Source: Thiovibrio sp964588325 (GTDB lineage: Bacteria; Desulfobacterota; Desulfobulbia; Desulfobulbales; Desulfurivibrionaceae). Taken from it: a stretch of DNA of 64,000 nucleotides. Below, piece by piece: positions 54,446 to 63,766 of this stretch. The stretch's first letter is position 1, and every line of letters starts with the position of its first letter. The position numbers and the translations under genes are program-made. The DNA lies in NCBI GenBank assembly GCA_964588325.1, contig CAZPOR010000001.1, forward strand, positions 248,001-312,000, given 5' to 3'. The notes under the pieces are model-generated. The model saw only the letters and a list, made by a program, of their open reading frames with translations, did not search any database and had not been told where the DNA came from.

Positions 54446-55969
54446 TTACTGATTTGGCAGGCGGCGGTATTGGATGGCTTCGGCAAGATGGCTTGCCTGG
54501 ATATGCGGGCTTTCCTCCAGGTCGGCAATGGTTCTGGCGATCTTCAGGATGCGGTGATACGCCCTGGCGGAAAGGCCGAGCCGGGTTGTGGCCTGCACCA
54601 GCAGCTTCTGGCCGTGGTGGTCGAGGGAACAGTACCGCTTGAGATCAACCGGGCCCATCTGGCTGTTGAAATACACCGCGGTCCTCTCGGCAAACCGTGA
54701 CTGCTGGATGCCATGGGCCTTGCTTACCCTGGCCTTGATCGCCGCCGAGGTCTCACCTGCCTGCAAGGCCGTGAGTTCATGCACCTTGACGGCAGGCACC
54801 TCCAAGTGGATATCTATCCGGTCCAGCAGGGGGCCGGAGAGTTTGCCCCGGTAGCGCTGGATTTGCGGGGGCGTACAGAGGCATTCCTTGTCCGAGCCCA
54901 GGAAGCTGCAGGGGCAGGGGTTCATCGCCGAAACCAGCATGAAGTCCGCAGGGAAGCGGAGCGACTGCGAGGCCCGGGCAATGGTCACCTGGCCGTCTTC
55001 CAAGGGCTGCCGCAAAACCTCCAGGACATTGCGCTTGAATTCCGGCAATTCATCAAGGAAAAGTACGCCGTTGTGGGCAAGGGAGACCTCGCCGGGCCTG
55101 GGAATTTGCCCGCCGCCGATGAGCCCGGCATCGGAAATGGTATGGTGCGGGGCGCGGAAGGGCCTGGTGGTAATCAGGCTTTTCTCCTTGGGGATGAGCC
55201 CCATGGTGGAATAGATTTTCGTGGTTTCCAGGGCTTCGGCAAAGGAGAGATCGGGCAGGATGGAGGGAAGCCTGCGGGCCAGCATGGTCTTTCCGGATCC
55301 TGGCGGGCCGGAGAGCAGCAGGTTGTGCCTTCCTGCCGCGGCAACTTCCAGCGCCCGTTTCACATGGGCGTGTCCCTTGACCTCGGAAAAATCATTTTCC
55401 GGGGTGTCTGTTTGGCGGAACAGATCACCGTGGCGTATGATTATCGGGGAGAGTTCCTTCTTTCCGGCCAGGAGTTCCACCGCTTCATGCAGGGCGGCCG
55501 CGCCCACCGTGGAGATTCCATCCACCACCCCCCCTTCCGCGCCGTTGGCTTCGGGGACCAGGTAGTAGGATAAACCCGCGTTTCGAGCCGCCAGGGCAAT
55601 GGGCAGGATGCCCGGGGTGGGGCGCAATCCGCCATCCAGGGAAAGCTCCCCGGTGACGCAGGTCCGGGCGAGTATTTCCGTGTTGATCAGACCGGAGGAG
55701 GCGAGGATTCCCAGGGCAATGGGCAGGTCAAAACCAGTGCCTGATTTCTTGAGATCGGCCGGGGCGAGGTTTACGGTGATGCGCCGGTTGGGAAAATCAT
55801 ACCCGCTGTTCTTGATGGCCGCCTTGACCCGATCCTTGCTTTCCCGTACCGCGCCTTCGGCAAGACCGACAATGGTGAAGGTCGGCAAACCCATGGCAAT
55901 ATCAACCTCCACGTCAACGAGATGTCCGTCAACGCCCAACACTGTTCCGCTGATAACCTTGGCAAGCAT
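54446..55969 (-). CDS. comM: ComM/YifB-family Mg chelatase-like AAA+ ATPase
   Basis: 507 residues from the ATG at 55969 (GGAG about 8 bases upstream); codons further up are not conserved. N-terminal domain VDVEVDIAMGLPTFTIVGLAEGAVRES; Walker A GPPGSGKTM; Walker B VLFLDELPEF; Cys-rich insert MNPCPCSFLGSDKECLC; C-terminal RAYHRILKIARTIADLE. A helicase promoting branch migration during natural transformation. Presence does not prove competence. Confidence 0.93.
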   Translation of the reverse strand: MLAKVISGTVLGVDGHLVDVEVDIAMGLPTFTIVGLAEGAVRESKDRVKAAIKNSGYDFPNRRITVNLAPADLKKSGTGFDLPIALGILASSGLINTEILARTCVTGELSLDGGLRPTPGILPIALAARNAGLSYYLVPEANGAEGGVVDGISTVGAAALHEAVELLAGKKELSPIIIRHGDLFRQTDTPENDFSEVKGHAHVKRALEVAAAGRHNLLLSGPPGSGKTMLARRLPSILPDLSFAEALETTKIYSTMGLIPKEKSLITTRPFRAPHHTISDAGLIGGGQIPRPGEVSLAHNGVLFLDELPEFKRNVLEVLRQPLEDGQVTIARASQSLRFPADFMLVSAMNPCPCSFLGSDKECLCTPPQIQRYRGKLSGPLLDRIDIHLEVPAVKVHELTALQAGETSAAIKARVSKAHGIQQSRFAERTAVYFNSQMGPVDLKRYCSLDHHGQKLLVQATTRLGLSARAYHRILKIARTIADLEESPHIQASHLAEAIQYRRLPNQ

Positions 55970-56115
55970 GGCTGGCTCCGGGCAGTCTGTTCTGGGTGCA
56001 GGGCAGTTCTGCCCGGGCCGTAGTCTTCCGGCTGGTGGATTGAAAAAACCTACAAGCAAGAATACACAATTGGTCAGGCTTTTCCAAGGGATGTTTCAGC
56101 CCGGCTGGGAACCGC

Positions 56116-58317
56116 TTACCCTTCGTAAAAGATGTAGCTGGTTGTGCTGGATTTTTTGGCCAGGTACATGGCTTTGTCCGCCTTATGGAGCAGGGCGTCA
56201 ATCTGTTTGTCATCATCGGGATAGATGCTGATGCCGACGCTGGCCGTGATGGTGAGCCGGAGATCATGGAAGAGAATGGGATCCCCCAGGGAAGCGATGA
56301 TTTTTGTTGCCACATGCTGTACCGCTGTTTTGCTGGAGATATCGTGGAGAATCACCACGAATTCATCCCCGCCCATGCGGGCGATCGTATCGGAGTCGCG
56401 CAGCAGGGCGCGCAGTCTGGCGGCGACCTCAATCAGGACGGCGTCTCCTGCCAGGTGTCCGTGCGCGTCGTTGATCTGTTTGAATTTGTCCAGGTCGACA
56501 TAGAGGAGGGCGATTTTTTTGCGGTGGCGCTTGCTCAGAATCATGGCCTGGGCCAACCGGTCCGGGAAAATATGTCTGTTGATCAACCCGGTGAGGGGGT
56601 CATGGTGTGCCAGGTGGGCAATGTGGTCCTGGGCCTGTTTTTTTTGTGCGGCCAGGGCAAAGAGGGATGCGAAGTGTTCAAGGGTGTCGAGATCCCGTTT
56701 TTCATAGGCATTGGGGCTGTTGGCAACGGAGATGATGCCGAGAAAATCGTGGTTGAACATGGCTGGAACCGCAACAAGGCGGATGAGGGAGGCCGGGCCG
56801 GGAGGAAGGCCCTTTGTCCTGTAGTCGGTGAGCGGCGCGTTTGAGAGGATCGATGTTTTGTTTTCCAGAACCCAACTGACAAGGCCCTGGGGGGCATGCA
56901 CGCAGACGCCGCTTTCTTCGTGCATGGTGCACATGTCCCGGATCTCCGGAGAAAAGGCCATGGCCTGCAGGCTGTTGGTTTGCAGGTCCACCAGGTCGAT
57001 GATTCCGTATTTGCTCCCGGTCAGCGTCAGGATCTCTTCAAGCAGGGCGGAGGAAATGTCCTTTAAGGAATCCGAGGAGATGATCATCCGGGAAATTCTG
57101 GCCACGGCCGCGTTCATGGCCGATTCCGCGGCCAGTTTCTTTTCCGCCTGTTTCCGGGCGGTGACATCCTCGAAGATGGCGACCACCTCGCCGGAGGGCA
57201 GCTTGTACAGGTAATTTTCCCGCCAACCGGTGAGCCGGTTATCGGTATACAGGGAAATCGGGTGATGCTCCGGCCTGCCTGTCTGCCAGACTCGCTGCAG
57301 CGCGGCAAGAAGGCCGAACTCCCTTGCCCCGGGGAAGACTTCAAGGAGCGATCTGCCGATCACCTGCTCTTTGCGTATTTTGTTGATGCGCTCAGCAGCC
57401 CGGTTGAAATCCACAAAAACAAAATCGTTGGCCCCGAGATCTGTTGCTTCATAGACCGCAACCCCGGAACTCATGTTGTTGAACAGCTCACGGAAGCGTG
57501 TTTCGTTGGCCAGCAAGGCTTGTTCCGTCTCGCGCCGGTCGCTGACATCCTTGGCCATGAGGATTATGGTGGGGTAGTCTTTCTGATACAGTTCGAAAAA
57601 ATGGAGGGTGATCTGTTTGCCGTTCAGCAGGGTGGGAGGATCGTCTTCGAGACGTTGGGGCAAGCGTTCCGGGTGTGCCAGCAGGGTTGCAATTCTTTCC
57701 TGTGCTTCCGCGCTGAAAAGCGTCACGATGTTGACGGCCAGCAACTTTTCCTCGGCAAGATTGCACAGATCAAGGGCGGCCAGATTGACAAAGATTATGG
57801 CGCCGTCCGCGGTCAGCTCGAAAACCGCCTCGGACATGTTGTTGATGATTGCTTCAAAATGATTTTTGGAGGAGAGCAGTTCCCTGGTAATGCTCCGGTA
57901 TTGGATATCCTCAAGATTCGCCACCGGCTCAAGAATGGCCGGGGATTTGTCCGTGTGGTGGCGGATGACCTCCAGGACATGTTTCTGAATGGATTTGATC
58001 GATCCCTTGGCGATGCAGGCATTGGCGCCGAATTCCTTGCAATCGACATCATCCTCGGCGGCAATGGCGGAAAGGATGACGATGAACAGGTCGGCAAACC
58101 TGGGGATGCCCCGGATAATCCGGCAGAGCTTGTCGCCGCCGATGTTGGGCATGACCAGATCGACAAAGATGATGTCCGGCGTATAGACCTCCAGCACGCT
58201 GAGGGCCGCCAGGCCATCGCTGGCCGTCATCACCTCGTGGCCTTCCTTTTCCAGGAAATTGGCCAGGAGCTTGAGGATCATCGGGTGATTGTCCACCACG
58301 AGAATTTTTAAGGTCAT
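56116..58317 (-). CDS. REC-PAS-PAS-GAF-GGDEF response regulator (diguanylate cyclase)
   Basis: 733 residues from the ATG at 58317 (GGGGGAG upstream). REC (1-120) with Asp53; PAS (about 160-270) and PAS (275-400); GAF (about 415-560; KYGIIDLVDL, MCTMHEESGVCVHAP); GGDEF 565-733 with an intact active site GGDEF (649-653) and an RxxD inhibitory site (RDSD, 640-643). Makes c-di-GMP, with product inhibition expected. No kinase is adjacent; input may come from any phosphorelay. Confidence 0.9.
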   Translation of the reverse strand: MTLKILVVDNHPMILKLLANFLEKEGHEVMTASDGLAALSVLEVYTPDIIFVDLVMPNIGGDKLCRIIRGIPRFADLFIVILSAIAAEDDVDCKEFGANACIAKGSIKSIQKHVLEVIRHHTDKSPAILEPVANLEDIQYRSITRELLSSKNHFEAIINNMSEAVFELTADGAIIFVNLAALDLCNLAEEKLLAVNIVTLFSAEAQERIATLLAHPERLPQRLEDDPPTLLNGKQITLHFFELYQKDYPTIILMAKDVSDRRETEQALLANETRFRELFNNMSSGVAVYEATDLGANDFVFVDFNRAAERINKIRKEQVIGRSLLEVFPGAREFGLLAALQRVWQTGRPEHHPISLYTDNRLTGWRENYLYKLPSGEVVAIFEDVTARKQAEKKLAAESAMNAAVARISRMIISSDSLKDISSALLEEILTLTGSKYGIIDLVDLQTNSLQAMAFSPEIRDMCTMHEESGVCVHAPQGLVSWVLENKTSILSNAPLTDYRTKGLPPGPASLIRLVAVPAMFNHDFLGIISVANSPNAYEKRDLDTLEHFASLFALAAQKKQAQDHIAHLAHHDPLTGLINRHIFPDRLAQAMILSKRHRKKIALLYVDLDKFKQINDAHGHLAGDAVLIEVAARLRALLRDSDTIARMGGDEFVVILHDISSKTAVQHVATKIIASLGDPILFHDLRLTITASVGISIYPDDDKQIDALLHKADKAMYLAKKSSTTSYIFYEG

Positions 58318-58403
58318 GGCTCCCCCGGCCTTGAATTTTTCTGGTTCAATTCTCTGTTGTGTAAGTGTAACCGGTTTGTCTGTCAACAGATATCATCCGC
58401 AGC

Positions 58404-59339
58404 TCAGCCGATGATCCAGATAGCCACCTCTTCGGCCATGAGCAGCACCCGGTCCGACACCCCCCGGAAAAGGCCCTTGCTGGCCTCTTCTCCCCTGCGG
58501 CCCATGACGATGGTGCCGAACTCATCGATCAGGGCCTGGCGCAGAATCTGGCGGCTGGGGTCGATGCCCATGAAGGTTTCCAGCCAGAATATGCGCTCCG
58601 CCGGAAAGCCGTTGTCGATGAGGATCTGCTTGGGCGCATGGAAAAGGCTGTCCTCCCTGCGCAGGTGTTCTTCGCACCACGCTTCGCCCCAAAGGGAATA
58701 GAAATCCTTGGGTTCGATTGTGGGATGGCTGCCCAGCAGCGCTTTTGAGTAAAAAAGAGTCACTTCGGCTTCGGGGTTGCCGGCAAGGATAAAGGCCAGA
58801 TGGTCAATGGCTTTCAGGGAATGGAAGGTGCCGTCCACCGGCGCCAGGAATTTGCGGGAGTTGACTTGGCCATCGATGATCCACAGGGGGACATCATGGC
58901 ATTTTTCCAGGATGGTTGCGGAGACACTGCCCATGATCATCTCTTCCAGCTTGCCGATGCCCCTCCGGCCGATGAGCAGGGCGTCGTACGTCCCTTGCCG
59001 GGCCTCATGGATGATGTCGTGGGGTATGCCTCGTTGGGAGATCCGGACGGAGGTGTGGATCTGCTCTTCGGCGATGCCGAGCCGCTTGAGGGTGTCCGTG
59101 GCCTGAAGCATGTATTTTTTTTGGGCGACCAGCAGTTTTTGGGTGGCAGGGCTTACAGCGCTGAGGAGTTCCGCTTCGGTCAGCCAGTCCTTGGCGGCCG
59201 AGCCTGCGCTGCTTGCCGGGATGAGGGAGAGAAGGTGGAGATGGATGCCGGGAAGATGGTGAAAAAGCTGGCCGAGATAGCGCAGGGCGTTGGTGCTGTA
59301 AGATGAGCCGTCAACGGCGATGAGGAATTTTTTCTGCAT
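58404..59339 (-). CDS. Tandem universal stress protein
   Basis: 311 residues from the ATG at 59339 (AGGAGG upstream). Two UspA-type units: KFLIAVDGSSYSTNALRYL with LLIGRRGIGKLEEMIMGSVS in the first, and a second ending VMGRRGEEASKGLFRGVSD. The G-x2-G type ATP site appears in both halves. Cytoplasmic. 86 bases after the diguanylate cyclase start, same strand. Confidence 0.87.
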   Translation of the reverse strand: MQKKFLIAVDGSSYSTNALRYLGQLFHHLPGIHLHLLSLIPASSAGSAAKDWLTEAELLSAVSPATQKLLVAQKKYMLQATDTLKRLGIAEEQIHTSVRISQRGIPHDIIHEARQGTYDALLIGRRGIGKLEEMIMGSVSATILEKCHDVPLWIIDGQVNSRKFLAPVDGTFHSLKAIDHLAFILAGNPEAEVTLFYSKALLGSHPTIEPKDFYSLWGEAWCEEHLRREDSLFHAPKQILIDNGFPAERIFWLETFMGIDPSRQILRQALIDEFGTIVMGRRGEEASKGLFRGVSDRVLLMAEEVAIWIIG

Positions 59340-59425
59340 GCGGGGCCTCCTTGTGCCATGGTCCTGGATAAAGGGTACCAAACATGGCCGGCAGAGGCAA
59401 TCTCTCCGGAGAAAAGCAGGGGTTT

Positions 59426-59607
59426 AGAGCTTGTCCGTAAATAATCTTTTCAGGGATCGCGTCGGATTTTGAGACGGATTTGGGTGGGACGATTGAGCAA
59501 AACCACAGACGTAGCAGCGCTACGGCGAGGATTTTACGATTGAGGAGCGGCCAAAGGCGGCCAAAAGCCGGATGCGAGCACCAAAGATTTATTTACGGAC
59601 ACGCTCT
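59426..59607. mobile_element. MITE-like element with ~25-bp terminal inverted repeats
   Basis: Ends AGAGCTTGTCCGTAAATAAT (59426-59445, continuing to 59449) and its near-perfect inverse at 59583-59607 enclose 182 bp without a gene. The arms match apart from two substitutions or indels. The interior has a small palindrome (CGTAG-CAGCG-CTACG) and AT-rich arms. The right end meets the stop codon of the kamA-like gene. No transposase is in the window and a target duplication cannot be decided (flanking TTT and TAA). Confidence 0.6.
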
Positions 59608-60650
59608 TAATCAAGATCGTTGTGATAACCGCACGGGTCGCCGAGATAATTTTTCAAGGTGACGGTTTTGCCCAGGCTGGTGAGGTAGCTTGGGGTAAGG
59701 GGAATCTTGCCCCCGCCGCCCGGCGCGTCAATGGCGAAGGTGGGCACGGCCAGGCCGGAGGTGTGGCCGATAAGGGATTGCATGATCCCAATTCCCGTCT
59801 CCACCCGGGTTCTGAAATGGTTGGCCCCCCGGGTCATGTCCGCCTGGAAAAGATAATAGGGCTTTACCCGGATCATGAGCAGCCGGTGCATGAGTTCGGT
59901 GATGGTGGCGGCATTGTCGTTGACCCCTTTCAGCAGGACGGTCTGGCTGCCCAGGGGGATCCCGGCCCCGGCCAGGCGGGCGCACGCCTTGGCCGCTTCG
60001 GGGGTTACTTCGTCGGGGTGGTTGAAGTGGGTGTTGAGATAGAGCGGGTGATATCGCTTGAGGATACCGGCCAGACGGGTGGTGATCCGCATGGGTAGGG
60101 TGCAGGGAACCCTGCTGCCGATGCGGATGATCTGGATCGAGGGGATGGCGCGCAGGTTGTCCAGCAGCCAGGCCAGGGTTTCGTCGCTCAGGAGCAGCGG
60201 GTCGCCGCCGGAAATGAGGACATCGCGGATTTGTTTGTTTTTGCGCAGATAGGCAAAGGCGGACTCCATTGTCTGCTGGCTGACGAGCATGCGGTTGGTG
60301 CCCACCTTTCGTTTTCTGGTGCAGAACCGGCAGTACATGGCGCACTGGTTTGTCACCAGAAAAAGGGCGCGATCCGGGTAGGTATGGACCAGGTTTTCCA
60401 CCGGCGAGCGGTTTTCCTCGTCCAGGGGATCGGTAAGGCAGATGGTGTCCTCAAGTTCCCGCGGGTCGGGCACGGCTTGCCGCCACAGAGGATCACCCGG
60501 GGCTTTGATCAGCCCGAGGTAGTAGGGGTTGATCCGCATGGGGAACTGTTCGTTCACCCCCCTTAAGGCGGAAAAATCGAAGTCGAAATGCCGGCCCAGT
60601 TGTGCCGGGGTGGTTATGCTGCGGGCCAGCAGGTTTTTCCAGTGTGTCAT
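59607..60650 (-). CDS. KamA-family radical SAM aminomutase (lysine 2,3-aminomutase-like)
   Basis: 347 residues from the ATG at 60650; in-frame sequence upstream is not conserved. Radical SAM cluster Cys103, Cys107, Cys110 (NQCAMYCRFC); ISGGDPLLLSDETLAWLL binds SAM; PLP lysine Lys315 in DAPGGGGKIPLTP. Lysine 2,3-aminomutase is likely; glutamate or EpmB-type relatives are alternatives. The stop codon shares one base with a MITE-like element, so the original tail may have been altered. Confidence 0.82.
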   Translation of the reverse strand: MTHWKNLLARSITTPAQLGRHFDFDFSALRGVNEQFPMRINPYYLGLIKAPGDPLWRQAVPDPRELEDTICLTDPLDEENRSPVENLVHTYPDRALFLVTNQCAMYCRFCTRKRKVGTNRMLVSQQTMESAFAYLRKNKQIRDVLISGGDPLLLSDETLAWLLDNLRAIPSIQIIRIGSRVPCTLPMRITTRLAGILKRYHPLYLNTHFNHPDEVTPEAAKACARLAGAGIPLGSQTVLLKGVNDNAATITELMHRLLMIRVKPYYLFQADMTRGANHFRTRVETGIGIMQSLIGHTSGLAVPTFAIDAPGGGGKIPLTPSYLTSLGKTVTLKNYLGDPCGYHNDLD

Positions 60651-61039
60651 TGTCGCAATCCGGTCGAGAAAGGGGAAAAAAGCGGCATGGCAACGCGGGG
60701 GGTCCGTCAAGAAGCAGCCGGCCTTTTGCGTTGTTTTGCCGCCGTTGCCGCAGTGCATGGTGCCGTTTTTTTCACCCCCAAAACGAATTTGTTCTGTGAG
60801 GGCGGTTTGCCCAAGATCGGGCGGAGCCATACTGGCCCTTTACCGCAAAGAGATACGCGTTTCAAGCTATATCGCCCCTGCGTGCGGAAGGACCGCGTTA
60901 AAAAAAATCGGAAAAGAGAAAAGTACTGGTCAGGGTGGAGGCGGAAATGGTATGAAATTGGGTTAGCCTTGGCGCCGGAAAAAGATGATCATGTTTCTTG
61001 ACTGTACAGTGTTCCAATCTCAGCTCAGGTAGCGCATCC
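60651..61039. other. 389-base divergent gap between kamA-like gene and malic enzyme
   Basis: No gene is convincing here. In-frame codons continue upstream of both flanking starts without family similarity. It holds a GC-rich half near the kamA-like start and an AT-richer half near malic enzyme. I see no clear promoter pair, hairpin or repeat beyond a TTGACT at 60998-61003. Confidence 0.5.
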
Positions 61040-62776
61040 ATGCCGCAAAACAGCTTCCGTTTTCAGTACGATCCCTATGGCAACACCAAGGCGATCGAAG
61101 TCTTCAGCCGCTGGCTCGGAGTGTATGACAACCAGTTCACCAACAAGGGCACCGCCTTTACCCGGGATGAACGGGAACAGCTTCAGTTGGAAGGAACCCT
61201 GCCGCCCAGCGTCCGTACCCTGGAGCAGCAGGTGGACAATTGTCTGGAAACGCTTGCGCGGAAAACCGGTGATCTGGAGCAGTTTGTCTATCTGCGCTCC
61301 CTCTACGACCGGAATGTGACCCTGGCCCATGCCGTTATCGCCAGTGATATCGAGCGGTTCATGCGGATAATCTACACGCCCACCGTGGGCGAGGCCTGCA
61401 AGCAGTATTCTTCCATGTTTCGCAAGGCAAACGGGCTGCATTTTTTCCCCGGCAACATCGATCGGGCCGAGGAAATCCTGCGCCGGTTCAAAGCCCGGCA
61501 GATCCGGGTGGCGGTTGTCACCGACAATCAGGGCATTCTTGGCATCGGCGATCAGGGGGTGGGCGGGATCTCCATCTGTCTCGGCAAGCTCATGCTCTAC
61601 ACCCAGGGAGCCGGAGTTGCTCCCTGGCATTGTCTTCCCATCTCGCTTGATGTGGGTACGGACAACGCCGCGCTCTTGAACGATCCGAACTATCTCGGCT
61701 GGTGGCATCCCCGTTTGGTGGGGGATGAGTATCTCGCTTTTGTCCGCAGCTTTGCCAAGGCCTTCAAGGCGGTATTTCCCCATGCCCTCTGCCAGTGGGA
61801 GGATTTTTCCAAGCAGAAGGCCTTTGCCATCCGCGACACCTACCTGCATGACCTTGTCTCGTTCAATGACGATATCCAGGGCACCGGGGCCGTGACCCTG
61901 GCGGCCTTGCTCAACGCCATGCACATCAAGAAGGAACCGCTCGCCAAGCAGGTGTATCTGGTGTATGGCGCGGGCGCGGGCGGGGTCGGTATTGCCGAAC
62001 AGATCGAGACCGCGCTTGTTGAGGCAGGGCTGGGCCGGGAAGAGGCGAGGGCCAGGATTTTCACCGTGGACAGCAAGGGTCTGGTAACTACGGAGCGGGA
62101 GCTTGAACCATACAAACAGAAGTTTGCCAAGGATCCTGCCGCGCTGGATTGGTACCTCGCCAAAACGGACGGCAACCTGTTGAATGTGATCCAAAAGGCG
62201 CGGGTTACGGTGCTGATCGGCACCTCGGGCCAGCCTGGCGCTTTCAGCAGGTATATTGTTCAGGCCATGCAGGGCAATACCCGGCGGCCTGTCATTCTGC
62301 CGCTCAGCAACCCAACGGCCCAGGCGGAGGCGCATCCCGCCGACATTCATAAGTGGACTTCCGGCAGCGCTTTGGTCGCCACGGGCAGTCCCTTTGAGCC
62401 GGTGATCGCCGGAGGGTTGCCGGTCAGGGTGGGACAGTGCAACAATGTGTTTATTTTTCCCGGGGTGGGCCTGGGCGTCTTGGCTTCGGGGGCGCAGGAG
62501 GTGCTGCCCCAGTTTTTTGCCGCCGCGGCCCAGGCGGTGGCCGGACAGGTGCCGGCTGCGGATCTGAAAAAAGGCATCCTTCTCCCCTCGGTGGCCATGC
62601 TGCGCGAGGTGAGCCTCGCCGTAGCCCTGGCCGTGGGCGAATCGGCCATCAACCAGGGGGTGGCCCGCCCATGCGTGTACAGCACCTATCAGCATGATTA
62701 CAAGCGGGAACGGTTGCAGCGTCTGGTGGAGATGATGGGCTGGCAGCCCGGATATCTCCCCCTTGTGCCCCGATGA
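61040..62776 (+). CDS. NAD(P)-dependent malic enzyme (oxaloacetate-decarboxylating)
   Basis: 578 residues from the ATG at 61040; only non-ATG starts lie upstream. Large-type malic enzyme: YTPTVGEACKQYSS, the catalytic IRVAVVTDNQGILGIGDQG (Lys/Asp region nearby), FNDDIQGTGAVTLAALLNA with metal-binding Asp, VYGAGAGGVGIAEQI for the nucleotide, and LPLSNPTAQAEA. Converts malate to pyruvate and CO2. NAD vs NADP cannot be settled. Convergent with the next gene, 15 bases apart. Confidence 0.92.
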   Translation: MPQNSFRFQYDPYGNTKAIEVFSRWLGVYDNQFTNKGTAFTRDEREQLQLEGTLPPSVRTLEQQVDNCLETLARKTGDLEQFVYLRSLYDRNVTLAHAVIASDIERFMRIIYTPTVGEACKQYSSMFRKANGLHFFPGNIDRAEEILRRFKARQIRVAVVTDNQGILGIGDQGVGGISICLGKLMLYTQGAGVAPWHCLPISLDVGTDNAALLNDPNYLGWWHPRLVGDEYLAFVRSFAKAFKAVFPHALCQWEDFSKQKAFAIRDTYLHDLVSFNDDIQGTGAVTLAALLNAMHIKKEPLAKQVYLVYGAGAGGVGIAEQIETALVEAGLGREEARARIFTVDSKGLVTTERELEPYKQKFAKDPAALDWYLAKTDGNLLNVIQKARVTVLIGTSGQPGAFSRYIVQAMQGNTRRPVILPLSNPTAQAEAHPADIHKWTSGSALVATGSPFEPVIAGGLPVRVGQCNNVFIFPGVGLGVLASGAQEVLPQFFAAAAQAVAGQVPAADLKKGILLPSVAMLREVSLAVALAVGESAINQGVARPCVYSTYQHDYKRERLQRLVEMMGWQPGYLPLVPR

Positions 62777-62791
62777 TGTGAGAGCGCACGC

Positions 62792-63766
62792 TCAGAGGAG
62801 TCCTTTTTCTTTCCAGAATTTGATGGCGCCTGGATGCATGGGGATGATGATCCCCTTGGCGCCGGAACGCAGGGTCATGTTTTTCAGGGCGGGGCTGTAT
62901 TTCTCCATGTGGCGCAACCCATTTTGGTTGTAGATGCTGGAGAGCAGGCGGTAGACCACTTCGGCCGGCACCTCGGCATTGGCCACCCAGAGGGTGGAGT
63001 CCTGGAAGGACGGGGTGTTGCGGCTTACTCCCCTGTAGGTTCCCTTGGGCACGGCGCGGGGGGTGAAGTAGGGGTATTTCTTGTAAAAGCCGCTGGCCCT
63101 GGCTTCGGCATCGAGATTGAGAAGGTCGATCTTGCCGGTTCGCGCGGCCATGGTGACGGCGCTGCTCGGGAAAGCGGTAAACAGCCAGAAAGCATCGAGC
63201 TGCTTGTTGGCAAAGGCAATGGCAACCTCATTGTAGCCGATATGGCTGGGGATAATGGCGTCCCAGATTCCCAGGTGTCTGAAGAAAAGCTCGCAATTGG
63301 CAAAGGCTCCTGAACCGGGGCTGCCGACTCCCACCTTTTTACCCTTGAGATCCTTGACCCTGCGTATGCCGGAACCTTTGCGGACCACGAGCTGGGCCGG
63401 CGCGCCATAGAGGGAGGCCACTGCCAGAACCTTGTCATAGCGCTTGCCGTCGTCTTGCAGCAGGCCGTTGCGGCCGAGATAGGCATGACCGGAGTAGACC
63501 AGGCCGAAGTCGGCTTGGCCGGCATGGATTTCGGAGAGGTTTTCCAGGGAGCCGGCGGAGGGCTGGGCCGTGACGCTCACGGTCGATATGCCTTTGACCC
63601 CCGGATGGGATTCGATGGCGTCGGCCACCCGTTGAAAGGTTCCGCCAGCCGGTCCTCCCCGGAATATGACTTTTTGTGTCAGGGCAAGGGCCTGGGGAGC
63701 AGGAGTAAAAATCAGAAACAGGCATGTGCAGATGATCAACGCACGGTGAAAAGTTTTTTTTGCCAT
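62792..63766 (-). CDS. TAXI-family TRAP transporter solute-binding protein
   Basis: 324 residues from the ATG at 63766. Signal peptide MAKKTFHRALIICTCLFLIF up to ALA. Mature part begins KVIFRGGPAGGTFQRVADAI, with the family features AGQADFGLVYSGHAYLG, GKKVGVGSPGSGAFANCELF and a final MHPGAIKFWKEKGLL. Binds small organic anions such as glutamate or related acids for a TRAP permease; no permease gene is in the window. The 234 bases upstream to the window end hold no clear gene. Confidence 0.88.
   Translation of the reverse strand: MAKKTFHRALIICTCLFLIFTPAPQALALTQKVIFRGGPAGGTFQRVADAIESHPGVKGISTVSVTAQPSAGSLENLSEIHAGQADFGLVYSGHAYLGRNGLLQDDGKRYDKVLAVASLYGAPAQLVVRKGSGIRRVKDLKGKKVGVGSPGSGAFANCELFFRHLGIWDAIIPSHIGYNEVAIAFANKQLDAFWLFTAFPSSAVTMAARTGKIDLLNLDAEARASGFYKKYPYFTPRAVPKGTYRGVSRNTPSFQDSTLWVANAEVPAEVVYRLLSSIYNQNGLRHMEKYSPALKNMTLRSGAKGIIIPMHPGAIKFWKEKGLL

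Noticed and set aside
60588..61001. 137-codon + strand frame in the gap before malic enzyme
   Set aside because: It overlaps the 5' end of the kamA-like gene, has no ribosome site and no similarity I can recognise.
61025..62695. 556-codon open frame on the - strand opposite malic enzyme
   Set aside because: Shadow frame; malic enzyme motifs are complete on the + strand.
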